Shown: one piece after another, positions 18,007-26,140 of the stretch
Layout of the letters: each line of letters starts with the position of its first letter
Position numbering within the stretch: the first letter of the stretch is position 1
Assembly: GCF_041435115.1 (NCBI RefSeq)
Contig: NZ_CP108046.1
Location: forward strand, 7,936,001 to 8,000,000
Direction of reading: 5' to 3'
DNA: 64,000 nucleotides
Origin: Streptomyces sp. NBC_00289
GTDB taxonomy: Bacteria; Actinomycetota; Actinomycetes; Streptomycetales; Streptomycetaceae
The notes under the pieces: generated by a model
What the model saw: the letters and a program-made list of their open reading frames with translations, nothing else
Told to the model about the DNA's origin: nothing
The model's database searches: none
Position numbers and translations under genes: made by a program

Positions 18007-18957
18007 GTGTCTCCACCCCCACCACCCCTGGGCCGCGGCCGCAGGCGCGCCGCCCAGGCTCTCGACACCGCTCTGGACGACACCGAGCTGGTCGCCGCGC
18101 GCGCCGCGCTGGCCCAGGGCCGGTGGCAGGCCGCCCGTACGCTGCTGACCCGCACCGCGGACGACTGGGACCGTCGCGGACACCGGGTCGCGGTCCTCGC
18201 CCAGGAGCCCTACAGCGCCCCCTGGGCCCGTGACTGGCTGCTCGCCGAACCCGAGTCCGCCGACGCCTCGGTCCTGCTCGCCCTCGCCCTCGTCCAGCGC
18301 GCCCTGCGCGGCAAGGAGAAGCCGGTCCGGGCCCGCGAGGCCTGCGTGGGCGCCGCCGCCCGTGTGCCCGTCGACCCCACCCCGTGGCTCGGTCTGCTCA
18401 TGCTGGAGTGCGCCCTGGGCGCCGAGGACGAGGCCGTCCGGCTCTTCGGGGAGGTCCGCGAGCGCTACGCCGACCACCACCACGCCCACCACCTGATGAT
18501 CGCCCGGCTCGCCGAGCGCCACGCGGACGCCGGCCCGGACCCGCTCCACGAGGTCTACGACTTCGCCAACCTCTGGGCTGAGCAGGCCCCCGCCGACTCG
18601 CCGCTCGCGATCCTGCCGGTCGTGGCGCACGCCGAGCGCTACCGTGCCCTCGCCGCCGCCGGACACGAGCCCGCCGAACCGGCCCGCTCCGCCCACTGGA
18701 CCGGGCGCCGGGCCCGCCAGGTGATGAAGGCCGCCTTCGACTGGTGGCTGGAGTGGGAGCACGACGGCCACCCGCGCCGCCTGGTCGACCTCAACTTCCT
18801 CGCCCACGCCAAGGTCTGCGAGGGCCGGGGCGCCGAGGCCGCCGCCCTGTTCCACCGCATCGGCGACCACCCCACCGCCGCCCCCTGGGCGTACCCGGAC
18901 CGCGACCCGTACACCGCCTTCCGTGCCGCACGCGAGACCGCGCTCGGCACGGCGTAG
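18007..18957 (+). CDS. Hypothetical helical-repeat protein
   Basis: A 316-residue soluble protein I do not recognise. It is rich in Ala/Arg/Leu helices that look like degenerate TPR-type pairs (LVAARAALAQGRWQAARTLL, DAVRLFGEV-like spacing, HHHAHHLMIARLAERHADAG). Later it contains MKAAFDWWLEWEHDGHPRR and HAKVCEGRGAEAAALFHRIG. A protein-interaction scaffold is plausible but not shown. GTG 18007 is chosen because gaggaag lies 8-9 bp upstream; the codons of the longer readings (from 17944 or 17983) include several rare ones. It ends 43 bp before an amino-acid permease gene, so the two may be co-transcribed. Confidence 0.7.
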   Translation: MSPPPPPLGRGRRRAAQALDTALDDTELVAARAALAQGRWQAARTLLTRTADDWDRRGHRVAVLAQEPYSAPWARDWLLAEPESADASVLLALALVQRALRGKEKPVRAREACVGAAARVPVDPTPWLGLLMLECALGAEDEAVRLFGEVRERYADHHHAHHLMIARLAERHADAGPDPLHEVYDFANLWAEQAPADSPLAILPVVAHAERYRALAAAGHEPAEPARSAHWTGRRARQVMKAAFDWWLEWEHDGHPRRLVDLNFLAHAKVCEGRGAEAAALFHRIGDHPTAAPWAYPDRDPYTAFRAARETALGTA

Positions 18958-19000
18958 AACCCCACCCCCGCTGCGATCCCCAACAGAAGGACGGTCCCCG

Positions 19001-20545
19001 ATGACGACGGGCAGTTCGAGCACGAGCAGACCCACCGCCGCCGACGGCATCAGCACGTTCAAGGGGCGGGAGCGCGCGCTGAGCGCCAACCGCCTCGGTA
19101 CGGGGGGCCTGCTGCTCTCCGTCCTGGCCGCGACTGCCCCTCTCATGGTCGTCGCTGGTGTCATGCCCACCACATTCGCGGTGATGGGCATCGTCGGACA
19201 GCCGCTCCTCTTCGTCGTCCTCGGCGTGGTCCTGGTCCTCTTCAGCGTCGGGTACGCCGAGATGAGCCGCCACGTCCACAACGCCGGCGCGTTCTACGCC
19301 TACATCTCCCGCGGACTCGGCGGCACCGCCGGCGCGGGCGCCGCCCTGGTCGCGCTGGTCGCCTACAACGCCCTCCAGGTCGGCATCTACGGCATCTTCG
19401 GCTACGAGGTCTCCGGGCTGTTCGACACCTACGCCGACCTGCGGATCGCCTGGTGGATACCGGCGCTGGCGGCAGCGCTGGTCGTCGGCGCGCTGGGCTG
19501 GCTGAAGATCGACGTCAACGCCCGGGTACTCGGCGTGCTGCTGGTCATCGAGGTCGCGCTGGTCGTCATCTTCGACATCGCGGCCGTCGCCGACCCCGCC
19601 AAGGAGGGGCTCTCGCTGCACGCCTTCAACCCCGACACACTCACCGGCGCCGGCGTCGGCACCGCCCTGTGCTTCTGCATCGCGGCCTTCCTCGGCTTCG
19701 AGCAGGCACCCGTCTACGCCGAGGAGACCAGCCGGCCGCACATCCTCGTGCCGCGCGTGATGTTCCTCGCGGTCGGAGGCGTCGCGGTCTTCTTCGCGCT
19801 CAGCAGCTGGGCCCTGACCGTCGCCGCCGGACCGTCGGCGATCGTCGGCGAGTCCCAGAAGCAGAGCGCCGGCCTGCTGTTCTCGCTCACCGACTCCCGG
19901 CTCGGCGGCACCTTCACCGACGTCCTGCACATCCTGTTCGTGACCGGCATGTTCGCGGCCCTGCTCAGCTTCCACAACGTCGTCGCCCGCTACGCCTTCG
20001 CCATGGGCCGCGAGGGACTGCTGCCCGCCGCCTTCGGCCGGACCACCGGCGCGAGCGGAGCGCCCGGCACCGGCTCGCTGTTGCAGACGGCGGTGTCCGT
20101 GGTGACCGTGATCGCCTTCGCGATCGCCGACGACAAGCCGGCCGGCGACCCGACCGAACCGGTCCTGCACCTGTTCACCTGGTTCGGCAACATCGGCGCC
20201 CTCGGCGTGATCGTGCTGATGGCCGCGGCCTCCGCCTCGGTCGTGGTCTTCTTCGCCCGCCGCGGCGCCGTGGGGGCGCAGGCCTGGCGGCTGGCCACCT
20301 CCGCGGTCGCCGGGGTCGCCCTGCTCGTGATCGCCGGCTACACCGTCAAGGACTTCGACGTCCTGGTCGGCGCCGGCCCCGACTCGTCGCTCAGCTGGCT
20401 GCTGCCCGGGATCATCGGCCTCGCCCTGGTCGTCGGCGTGGCGCAGGGCCTGCTGCTGCGTGCTCGCAGGCCCGAGGCGTACGCCCGGATCGGCCTCGGG
20501 AACGAGGCGTTCCAGCTGGAGAAGGCCGCGGAGGAGGCGTCGTAG
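19001..20545 (+). CDS. APC-superfamily amino acid permease
   Basis: A 514-residue transporter with about twelve membrane spans. Early signature LSVLAATAPLMVVAGVMPTT and helix VLFSVGYAEMSRHVHNAGAFYAYISRGLGG are typical of APC amino-acid/polyamine permeases; AAFLGFEQAPVYAEETSRP in the middle is the conserved helix-6 to 7 region. Substrate probably an amino acid or amine, taken up with protons. ATG 19001 follows agaagga. A short hairpin spans its stop codon. The preceding helical-repeat gene may be its operon partner. Confidence 0.88.
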   Translation: MTTGSSSTSRPTAADGISTFKGRERALSANRLGTGGLLLSVLAATAPLMVVAGVMPTTFAVMGIVGQPLLFVVLGVVLVLFSVGYAEMSRHVHNAGAFYAYISRGLGGTAGAGAALVALVAYNALQVGIYGIFGYEVSGLFDTYADLRIAWWIPALAAALVVGALGWLKIDVNARVLGVLLVIEVALVVIFDIAAVADPAKEGLSLHAFNPDTLTGAGVGTALCFCIAAFLGFEQAPVYAEETSRPHILVPRVMFLAVGGVAVFFALSSWALTVAAGPSAIVGESQKQSAGLLFSLTDSRLGGTFTDVLHILFVTGMFAALLSFHNVVARYAFAMGREGLLPAAFGRTTGASGAPGTGSLLQTAVSVVTVIAFAIADDKPAGDPTEPVLHLFTWFGNIGALGVIVLMAAASASVVVFFARRGAVGAQAWRLATSAVAGVALLVIAGYTVKDFDVLVGAGPDSSLSWLLPGIIGLALVVGVAQGLLLRARRPEAYARIGLGNEAFQLEKAAEEAS

Positions 20546-20559
20546 CGGAGCCGCCTCCT
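20532..20559. terminator. Short hairpin at the permease stop codon
   Basis: The arms aggaggcg and cgcctcct (8 bp) enclose the TAG stop. It probably ends the permease transcript, but it is short and has no U tract. Confidence 0.4.
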
Positions 20560-20567
20560 GAGAACGA

Positions 20568-20584
20568 CGTAAGAAGTGCTTACG
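20568..20584. promoter_or_regulatory. Inverted repeat upstream of the Mo-oxidoreductase unit
   Basis: The sequence cgtaag-aagtg-cttacg is a 6+6 bp inverted repeat with a 5-bp centre, 63 bp before the oxidoreductase start. It may be an operator; nothing indicates which regulator. Confidence 0.35.
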
Positions 20585-20646
20585 GAACCCTGACGAGCAC
20601 CCGCCCGCCCTGGCCCCGCCGGGGTCGCGGGTGTTCGAATGGGTCC

Positions 20647-21372
20647 GTGAACTCGCAACAGCCCGAGGAGCGGGGCAAGCCCGTCGGCCGCCGCGTCGTC
20701 CTCGGCACTCTCGGCCTGGGCGCTCTCGGCGTCGTCGCCGCGCCCACCCTGCAACGCGGTCTGGAGTCCTTCCTCGGCAGCGCCGCGGACAAGGACCCCA
20801 CGGGCCTGACGGGCCTGCTCCCGAACGGCGGCGGCTTCCGCTACTACTCGGTCACCTCCTCGGTGCCCCACAGGAACGCCGAGAACTACCGTCTCACCGT
20901 CGACGGCCTCGTCGACCGTCCGAGGGACTACACGCTCGCCGACCTCCGGGCGCTGCCCCAGACCCGGCTGGTCAAGGACGTCCAGTGCGTCACGGGCTGG
21001 CGCGTCCCCGGGACCCCCTTCGAGGGCGTACGGCTGTCCCGGATCCTGGACGCCGCGGGGGTCCGCGCCTCGGCCGGGGCGGTGCGCTTCCGCTGCTTCG
21101 ACGGCGCGTACACCGAGAGCCTCACCCTCGACCAGGCCCGCCGCTCCGACGTCCTGGTCGCACTGCGCATGCAGGACAAGGACCTCGGCCACTCCCACGG
21201 CGGCCCGGTCCGGCTCTACGTGGCCCCCATGTACTTCTACAAGTCCGCCAAGTGGCTCTCCGGCATCACCGTCACCGAGGACGTGAAGCCGGGCTACTGG
21301 GAGGAACGCGGCTACGACGTCGACGCCTGGGTCGGCCGTTCGAACGGGCGGGACGATGAGCGTACGAGCTGA
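20647..21372 (+). CDS. Molybdopterin-dependent oxidoreductase (sulfite oxidase/MsrP type)
   Basis: A 241-residue protein with the sulfite-oxidase molybdopterin fold. RLTVDGLVDRPRDYTLADLR and VQCVTGWRVPGTPFEGV are diagnostic; Cys114 in VQCVTGW should ligate molybdenum. DKDLGHSHGGPVRLYVAPMY and YKSAKWLSGI complete the pterin pocket. The N-terminus has GRRVVLGTLGLGALGVVAAP, a Tat-like signal or anchor, so the enzyme acts outside the membrane. Methionine-sulfoxide (MsrP) or other S/N-oxide reduction is likely. Its gene overlaps the next by 17 bp; that gene encodes a di-haem-type membrane protein that could supply electrons, as MsrQ does for MsrP. Confidence 0.88.
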   Translation: MNSQQPEERGKPVGRRVVLGTLGLGALGVVAAPTLQRGLESFLGSAADKDPTGLTGLLPNGGGFRYYSVTSSVPHRNAENYRLTVDGLVDRPRDYTLADLRALPQTRLVKDVQCVTGWRVPGTPFEGVRLSRILDAAGVRASAGAVRFRCFDGAYTESLTLDQARRSDVLVALRMQDKDLGHSHGGPVRLYVAPMYFYKSAKWLSGITVTEDVKPGYWEERGYDVDAWVGRSNGRDDERTS

Positions 21373-21982
21373 GGCGGCGACGCCGCCGGCCTCCCTGATC
21401 CGCCGCTTCGGCCGGGCGCAGCGCTGGGTGCACCGCACGACGGCCGCCCTGATGGGCGTGTGCGTGGTCACGGCGGCCTGTCTGTACGTCCCCCAGCTCG
21501 CCGAGATCGTCGGGCGCCGCGAGCTGATCGTCCGGGTCCACGAGTGGGCCGGGCTCGCCCTGCCCGTACCCGTCCTGGCCGGCCTCGTCTCCCGCGGTTT
21601 CCGCGCCGACCTGGGCTTCCTGAACCGCTTCGGCCCGCACGACCGGGTCTGGCTGCGGGCCGCCCTGCGCCGCGACAAGCGGCGGTCGTCCCGCCCGGCG
21701 GGCAAGTTCAACGCGGGGCAGAAGATCTACGCGGCCTGGATCGCCGGGGCCACGCTGGTGATGCTCGGCACCGGACTGCTGATGTGGTTCACCCACCTCA
21801 CCCCGCTGATGTGGCGCACCAGCGCGACCTTCGTCCACGACTGGCTGGCCCTGACCGTCGGCATCGTGGTGGCCGGCCACATCGGCATGGCGATCGGCGA
21901 CCCGGGAGCCCGCCGCGGCCTGCGCACGGGTTCGGTGAGCAAGGAGTGGGCGGAACGCGAGCATCCGCTGTGGCGGCCTTGA
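21356..21982 (+). CDS. Cytochrome b-type membrane partner of the Mo-enzyme
   Basis: A 208-residue membrane protein with four main spans. Haem-ligand histidines are present in RWVHRTTAALMG, LIVRVHEWAGLALPVPVL, TFVHDWLALTVGIVVAGHIG. The arrangement is that of cytochrome b561/formate-dehydrogenase gamma subunits that pass quinol electrons to a periplasmic molybdoenzyme. It overlaps the oxidoreductase gene by 17 bp, which supports a two-component complex. The last 20 codons lie in the first copy of an 85-bp tandem repeat that continues past the stop. Confidence 0.83.
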   Translation: MSVRAEAATPPASLIRRFGRAQRWVHRTTAALMGVCVVTAACLYVPQLAEIVGRRELIVRVHEWAGLALPVPVLAGLVSRGFRADLGFLNRFGPHDRVWLRAALRRDKRRSSRPAGKFNAGQKIYAAWIAGATLVMLGTGLLMWFTHLTPLMWRTSATFVHDWLALTVGIVVAGHIGMAIGDPGARRGLRTGSVSKEWAEREHPLWRP

Positions 21983-22150
21983 GCGGAGCAGGGGCCTTCG
22001 GGGGCTGTGAGCGGGTTCGGTGAGCGAGGAGTGGGCCGAACGCGCGCATCCGTTGTGGCGGCCTTGAGCGGACCGGGGGCCTTCGGGGCCTGCGCACGGG
22101 TTCGGTGAGCAAGGGACTGGGCCGAGCGTGCGCATCCGTTGTGGCGGCCC
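21916..22150. repeat. Three-copy 85-bp tandem repeat made from the end of the cytochrome gene
   Basis: The landmark gggttcggtgagc occurs at 21928, 22013 and 22098, exactly 85 bp apart each time, followed by related sequence ending in catccg(c/t)tgtggcgg. Copy 1 is the live 3' end of the cytochrome gene. Copies 2 and 3 follow its stop codon and have diverged; copy 2 can still be read as SEEWAERAHPLWRP, copy 3 has a frame change. It lies in the gap before the convergent idnD gene. Confidence 0.9.
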
Positions 22151-22203
22151 CGCGCCGCGCCGGGAGCCCGCCCGCCGCCCGCGGGGGCATCGCTCCGGCC
22201 GGC

Positions 22204-23232
22204 TCAGAGCTCGCCGAAGTCCAGCAGCACCTTGCAGGACCGGCCCCGGTCCGCGGCCAGCGCGAACGCCGACTCCGCCTCCGTGACCGGTACGACCGCG
22301 CTGATCAGGGAGTCGAACGCGGGCCCGGTCGCCAGCAGGGCGAGCGCGTCGTCGAACTCGGCGTCGAAGCGGAACGCCCCGCGCAGCTCGATCTCCCGGC
22401 TCACCACCAGGTTGCCGGCGAACGGGCTGGGCCCCGGGGGCAGCATGCCGAGCTGGACCACGACCCCGCCGCGCCGTACCAGGCGCAGACAGGTGTCGAG
22501 CCCGGCGGCCACCCCGGACGCCTCCACGGCCACGTCGGCTTCCGCCGGCCACCCGGCGTCGTCGGGGTCGTCCGCCCGTACGACGGTGTCGGCGCCGACG
22601 GCGCGGGCGTACCCGAGGGCCGTCGGGAGCAGATCGGTGACCGTCACATGGGCGGCGCCCGCCGCCTTCGCGGCCGCGACCACCAGGCAGCCGATCGGGC
22701 CCGCGCCGGTGACCAGGACGTGCCCGCCGGTGAGGTCCCCGGCCCGCCGCACGGCGTGCAGGGCCACCGAAAGGGGTTCGGCGAGGGCCGCACGGCGCGG
22801 CTCGAGGCCCACCGGAAGCGGCCGCAACTGCTCGACCGGTACGACCAGCCGGGCCGCGAAACCGCCCTGCACATGCGGGAAACGCGCCGCGCTGCCGAGG
22901 TAGCGGGTGTCCCGGCAGACGTTGCGCCGGCCGTCCGCGCACTCCGGGCAGACCCCGCACGGAGTGGCCGGATGCACGGCGACCGGCGTACCGGGCACCG
23001 GTCCTGACGCACCCTCACCGAGGGCGACGACCGTCCCCACCACCTCGTGCCCGAGCACCATCGGCTCTTGGAGCCGGAAGTCGCCGACCCCGCCGTGCCG
23101 CCAGTAGTGCAGGTCGGACCCGCAGACCCCGCCGTAGCGGACGGCGACGAGCGCCTGGCCGCGGCCGGGTGACGGGACCGGCAACCCGTCGACTCTGAGG
23201 TCTCCCTGACCGTGAATCACACAACCCAGCAC
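22204..23232 (-). CDS. idnD: L-idonate 5-dehydrogenase-type zinc alcohol dehydrogenase
   Basis: A 342-residue zinc-dependent medium-chain dehydrogenase. Catalytic zinc Cys in YGGVCGSDLHYWRHG, GHEVVGTVVALG, structural zinc cysteines in CGVCPECADGRRNVC, and nucleotide motif VTGAGPIGCLV. The HYWRHGG segment is typical of L-idonate 5-dehydrogenase, which oxidises L-idonate to 5-ketogluconate. It lies 13 bp after idnO at the end of the gntK-gntP-idnO-idnD unit. GTG 23232 is chosen because agggag precedes it. A related polyol dehydrogenase cannot be excluded, but the operon supports idnD. Confidence 0.85.
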   Translation of the reverse strand: MLGCVIHGQGDLRVDGLPVPSPGRGQALVAVRYGGVCGSDLHYWRHGGVGDFRLQEPMVLGHEVVGTVVALGEGASGPVPGTPVAVHPATPCGVCPECADGRRNVCRDTRYLGSAARFPHVQGGFAARLVVPVEQLRPLPVGLEPRRAALAEPLSVALHAVRRAGDLTGGHVLVTGAGPIGCLVVAAAKAAGAAHVTVTDLLPTALGYARAVGADTVVRADDPDDAGWPAEADVAVEASGVAAGLDTCLRLVRRGGVVVQLGMLPPGPSPFAGNLVVSREIELRGAFRFDAEFDDALALLATGPAFDSLISAVVPVTEAESAFALAADRGRSCKVLLDFGEL

Positions 23233-23245
23233 CGCCAGGCTCCCT

Positions 23246-24004
23246 TCAGAGCACGCTCGTCATGCCGCCGTCGACGTACAGCACCTGTCCGCCGACGAAG
23301 TCCGCGGCGGGTGAGGCGAGGAACAGCAGTCCGCCCACCAGGTCCTCGGTGCGGCCCCAGCGGCCGGCCGGGGTCCGCCGGCGCACCCAGGCGCTGAACT
23401 CCTCGTCCTCGACGAGGGGTTTGGTCAGCTCGGTCTCGATGTAACCGGGGCCGAGACCGTTGACCTGCACGCCGGAGGGGCCCCAGTCCGCGCACATGCC
23501 CTTGGTCAGCATCTTCAGGGCGCCCTTGGTGGCCGCGTAGGGCGCGATGCCGGGCCGGGCCACCTCGCTCTGCAGTGAACAGATGTTGATGATCTTGCCG
23601 TGGCCGCGTTCCGTCATCCGGCGGGCCGCTTCCCGGCCCACCAGGAACGCGCTCGTCAGGTTGGTGTCCAGGATGCGGTGCCAGTCGGAGTAGGTGAACT
23701 CCAGGAGGGGAGCGCGCAGTTGCATGCCCGCGTTGTTGACGAGGATGTCCAGCGGGCCCACCCGCTGTTCGACCTCCGCGATCCCGGCGGCCACCGAGGC
23801 GCCGTCGGTCACGTCGAACACCGCCGTACGGACGTTGCCGGGCAGCTCCGCGGCCGCCTTGGTGAGGCGTTCGCCGTCCCGCCCGTTGAGGACGACCGTG
23901 CAGCCCGCCTCCAGCAGGCCACGGGCGAGGGCGAGGCCGATGCCCCGGCTGGAGCCCGTGACCAGGGCCGTACGGCCGCTGATGTCGAACAGAGGGTGAC
24001 TCAT
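23246..24004 (-). CDS. idnO: Gluconate 5-dehydrogenase (SDR)
   Basis: A 252-residue SDR with TGSSRGIGLALARGL (cofactor loop), NNAGMQLRAPLLEF (NAG motif), ICSLQSE and YAATKGALKMLTKGM (Tyr-x3-Lys), and the C-terminal FVGGQVLYVDGGMTSVL. The motifs NAGMQLRAPL and SLQSE are characteristic of gluconate 5-dehydrogenases, which interconvert 5-keto-D-gluconate and D-gluconate. It is 10 bp from gntP and 13 bp from idnD, so the three are surely co-transcribed. In the pathway it passes gluconate to GntK. Confidence 0.9.
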   Translation of the reverse strand: MSHPLFDISGRTALVTGSSRGIGLALARGLLEAGCTVVLNGRDGERLTKAAAELPGNVRTAVFDVTDGASVAAGIAEVEQRVGPLDILVNNAGMQLRAPLLEFTYSDWHRILDTNLTSAFLVGREAARRMTERGHGKIINICSLQSEVARPGIAPYAATKGALKMLTKGMCADWGPSGVQVNGLGPGYIETELTKPLVEDEEFSAWVRRRTPAGRWGRTEDLVGGLLFLASPAADFVGGQVLYVDGGMTSVL

Positions 24005-24014
24005 CGGCGTACCC

Positions 24015-25412
24015 CTAGATGATCAGTGAGAGGAGCAGGACCAGGCCGCCGGCGACCACCGAGATGATCGTCTCCATGACCGACCAGGTCTTGAGGGTCT
24101 GGCCGACGGTGAGCCCGAAGTACTCCTTCACCAGCCAGAATCCGGCGTCGTTGACATGGCTGAAGAAGAGCGAGCCGGCGCCGATGGCCAGGACCAGCAG
24201 GGCTGTGTGCGCCGTCGACATGTCGGCGGCGAGCGGGGCGACCAGTCCGGCCGCCGAGATCGTCGCCACGGTCGCCGAACCGGTCGCCAGCCGGATCGCC
24301 ACCGCGATCAGCCAGGCCAGCAGCAGGGCCGGGATCGACCAGTCCTTGGAGATCTCCAGGATCATCTGGCCCACGCCGGAGTCGATCAGCGTCTGCTTGA
24401 AGCCGCCGCCCGCACCGACGATCAGCAGGATGCTCGCGATGGGCGCGAGACCCAGCTCCACGGTCCGTGAGATCCGTTCCTTGCTGAAGCCGGCGGGCCG
24501 CCCCAGTGTGAACATGCCGACGATCACCGCGGCGAGCAGGGCGATCAGCGGGGAGCCGATCACGTCGAAGACGCGCTGCACGGTGTGCGTCGGGTCGTCC
24601 ACGACGATGTCGACCAGCGCCTTGGACAGCATCAGGACGACCGGCAGCAGGACGGTGGCGATGGTGGCGACGAAGCCCGGGCGGTGCTCCAGCTCCTCGG
24701 ACGGGCGCTGCGGAACCATGCGGTCGGGGACGGGAACGTCCACCCAGCGGGCGGCGTACTTCGAGAACACCGGCCCGGCGATGATCACCGTCGGGATCGC
24801 GACGAGGATGCCGAGCGCCAGCGTCACCCCGAGGTTGGCCTTGACGGTGTCGATCGCGACCAGCGGGCCGGGGTGCGGCGGGATCAGGCCGTGCATCACG
24901 GACAGGCCCGCGAGGGCCGGGATGCCGATGCGCATCAGGGAGTAGTTGCCGCGCTTGGCGACCATCAGCACGACCGGGATCAGCAGCACGATGCCGACCT
25001 CGAAGAACAGCGGCAGGCCGATCACCGAGGCGATCAGCACCATCGCCCACGGCATCGAGCGGCCGCCGGCCTTCGCGAGGATCGTGTCGACGATCTGGTC
25101 CGCGCCGCCGGAGTCGGCGAGCAGCTTGCCGAGGATCGCGCCGAGGGCGATCAGCACGCCCACGCCGGCGACGGTGGTGCCGAGCCCGGTGGTGAAGCTG
25201 ACGATGACCTTGTCGAGCGGGGCGCCGGCGAACGCGCCCAGCGCCAGTGACCCGATGGTCAGGGCCAGGAACGCGTGGACCTTGAACTGGGTGATGAGCA
25301 GGACGATGACGGCGATGCCCGCCAGCACGGCTATGCCCAGCTGGGCGTGGCCGGCCGAGGTGATCGGCTCGACGGTGTCCGCTGCCAGCATCTCGACGCT
25401 GAGTCTGGTCAC
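24015..25412 (-). CDS. gntP: Gluconate:H+ symporter, GntP family
   Basis: A 465-residue membrane protein with 12-14 spans. FKVHAFLALTIGSLALGAFA, LGKLLADSGGADQIVDTI, IGLPLFFEVGIVLLIPVV and HGLIPPHPGPLVA are GntP-family hallmarks; the last is the most conserved motif of the family. It imports gluconate or a related hexonate with protons. GTG 25412 follows aaggga. It lies between gntK and idnO in the operon; a purine-rich stretch on the plus strand fills the short gap to gntK. Confidence 0.93.
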   Translation of the reverse strand: MTRLSVEMLAADTVEPITSAGHAQLGIAVLAGIAVIVLLITQFKVHAFLALTIGSLALGAFAGAPLDKVIVSFTTGLGTTVAGVGVLIALGAILGKLLADSGGADQIVDTILAKAGGRSMPWAMVLIASVIGLPLFFEVGIVLLIPVVLMVAKRGNYSLMRIGIPALAGLSVMHGLIPPHPGPLVAIDTVKANLGVTLALGILVAIPTVIIAGPVFSKYAARWVDVPVPDRMVPQRPSEELEHRPGFVATIATVLLPVVLMLSKALVDIVVDDPTHTVQRVFDVIGSPLIALLAAVIVGMFTLGRPAGFSKERISRTVELGLAPIASILLIVGAGGGFKQTLIDSGVGQMILEISKDWSIPALLLAWLIAVAIRLATGSATVATISAAGLVAPLAADMSTAHTALLVLAIGAGSLFFSHVNDAGFWLVKEYFGLTVGQTLKTWSVMETIISVVAGGLVLLLSLII

Positions 25413-25434
25413 GGGTAATTCCCTTTACAGGTGT

Positions 25435-25480
25435 GGGAGGAGGGAGGGAAGGGAGAGAAGAGCGGGAGGGAGAAGGGGAG
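25435..25480. repeat. Near-perfect purine tract between gntP and gntK
   Basis: On the plus strand 46 bases contain a single pyrimidine (c at 25463): gggaggagggagggaagg and so on. On the operon mRNA this is a pyrimidine tract just before the gntP ribosome binding site. Such tracts can form triplex or G-rich structures; no function is shown. Confidence 0.7.
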
Positions 25481-25999
25481 TTACCGGCGCGGCGCGGGAA
25501 GGGTGCCGAGCGCCGTGGCGGCCCGCTCGGTGATCTCCTCGGGGCTGCCGGAGACGTCCACGGCCACCCCGGCCTCGTCCGCGCCGAGCGGCTGGAGCGT
25601 GGCGAACTGCGAGTCCAGCAGCGCCGTCGGCATGAAGTGCCCCTGCCGGTGCGCCATCCGGCCCTCGATGAGCTGCCGGTCGCCCGCGAGGTGCAGGAAC
25701 GTGATTCCGGGTGCCACGGCCCTGAGCCGGTCGCGGTACGACCGCTTCAGCGCGGAGCAGCTGACCACCCCGCCGAGCCCGGCCCGGTCGTGCGCCCAGG
25801 AGCCGATGGCGTCGAGCCACGGCCACCTGTCCGCGTCGTCGAGCGGGGTTCCGGCCGACATCTTGGCGATGTTGGCCGGCGGGTGGAAATCGTCGCCCTC
25901 GGCGTACGGGACGCCCAGCCGGGCCGCGAGCAGGGGACCGATCGTGGTCTTGCCCGTGCCCGCGACGCCCATCACCACCTCCACGTGCGGGGTACGCAT
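25481..25999 (-). CDS. gntK: Gluconokinase
   Basis: A 172-residue P-loop kinase of the GntK family. Walker A GVAGTGKTTIGPLLA, substrate loop EGDDFHPPANIAKMSAGTPL, LDDADRWPWLDAIG, and SCSALKRSYRDRLR are all family signatures. It phosphorylates D-gluconate to 6-phosphogluconate, which then enters the pentose phosphate route. ATG 25999 is chosen because the protein then begins directly before the P-loop strand. It is the promoter-proximal gene of the operon, divergent from the GntR regulator across a 141-bp AT-richer region. Confidence 0.93.
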   Translation of the reverse strand: MRTPHVEVVMGVAGTGKTTIGPLLAARLGVPYAEGDDFHPPANIAKMSAGTPLDDADRWPWLDAIGSWAHDRAGLGGVVSCSALKRSYRDRLRAVAPGITFLHLAGDRQLIEGRMAHRQGHFMPTALLDSQFATLQPLGADEAGVAVDVSGSPEEITERAATALGTLPAPRR

Positions 26000-26096
26000 C
26001 ACTGCCTCGCTGTCTTCCTCGACATCGACGCCGACAACTGGCGTCGGCCACACTGAAACGCATTAGGTACGACGAATTCAAGTGTCTGTGACAAAT

Positions 26097-26107
26097 AAGT
26101 CTGACTT
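26097..26107. promoter_or_regulatory. Candidate GntR operator between gntK and its regulator
   Basis: AAGTCTGACTT is an exact 11-bp palindrome around a central T and has the GT-N3-AC core usual for FadR-subfamily GntR regulators. It lies 33 bp before the regulator start and 98 bp before gntK, so one bound dimer could control both directions. Confidence 0.5.
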
Positions 26108-26140
26108 TTGGCTCCGTTATGTGCCCCGTACTCTGAGTGC

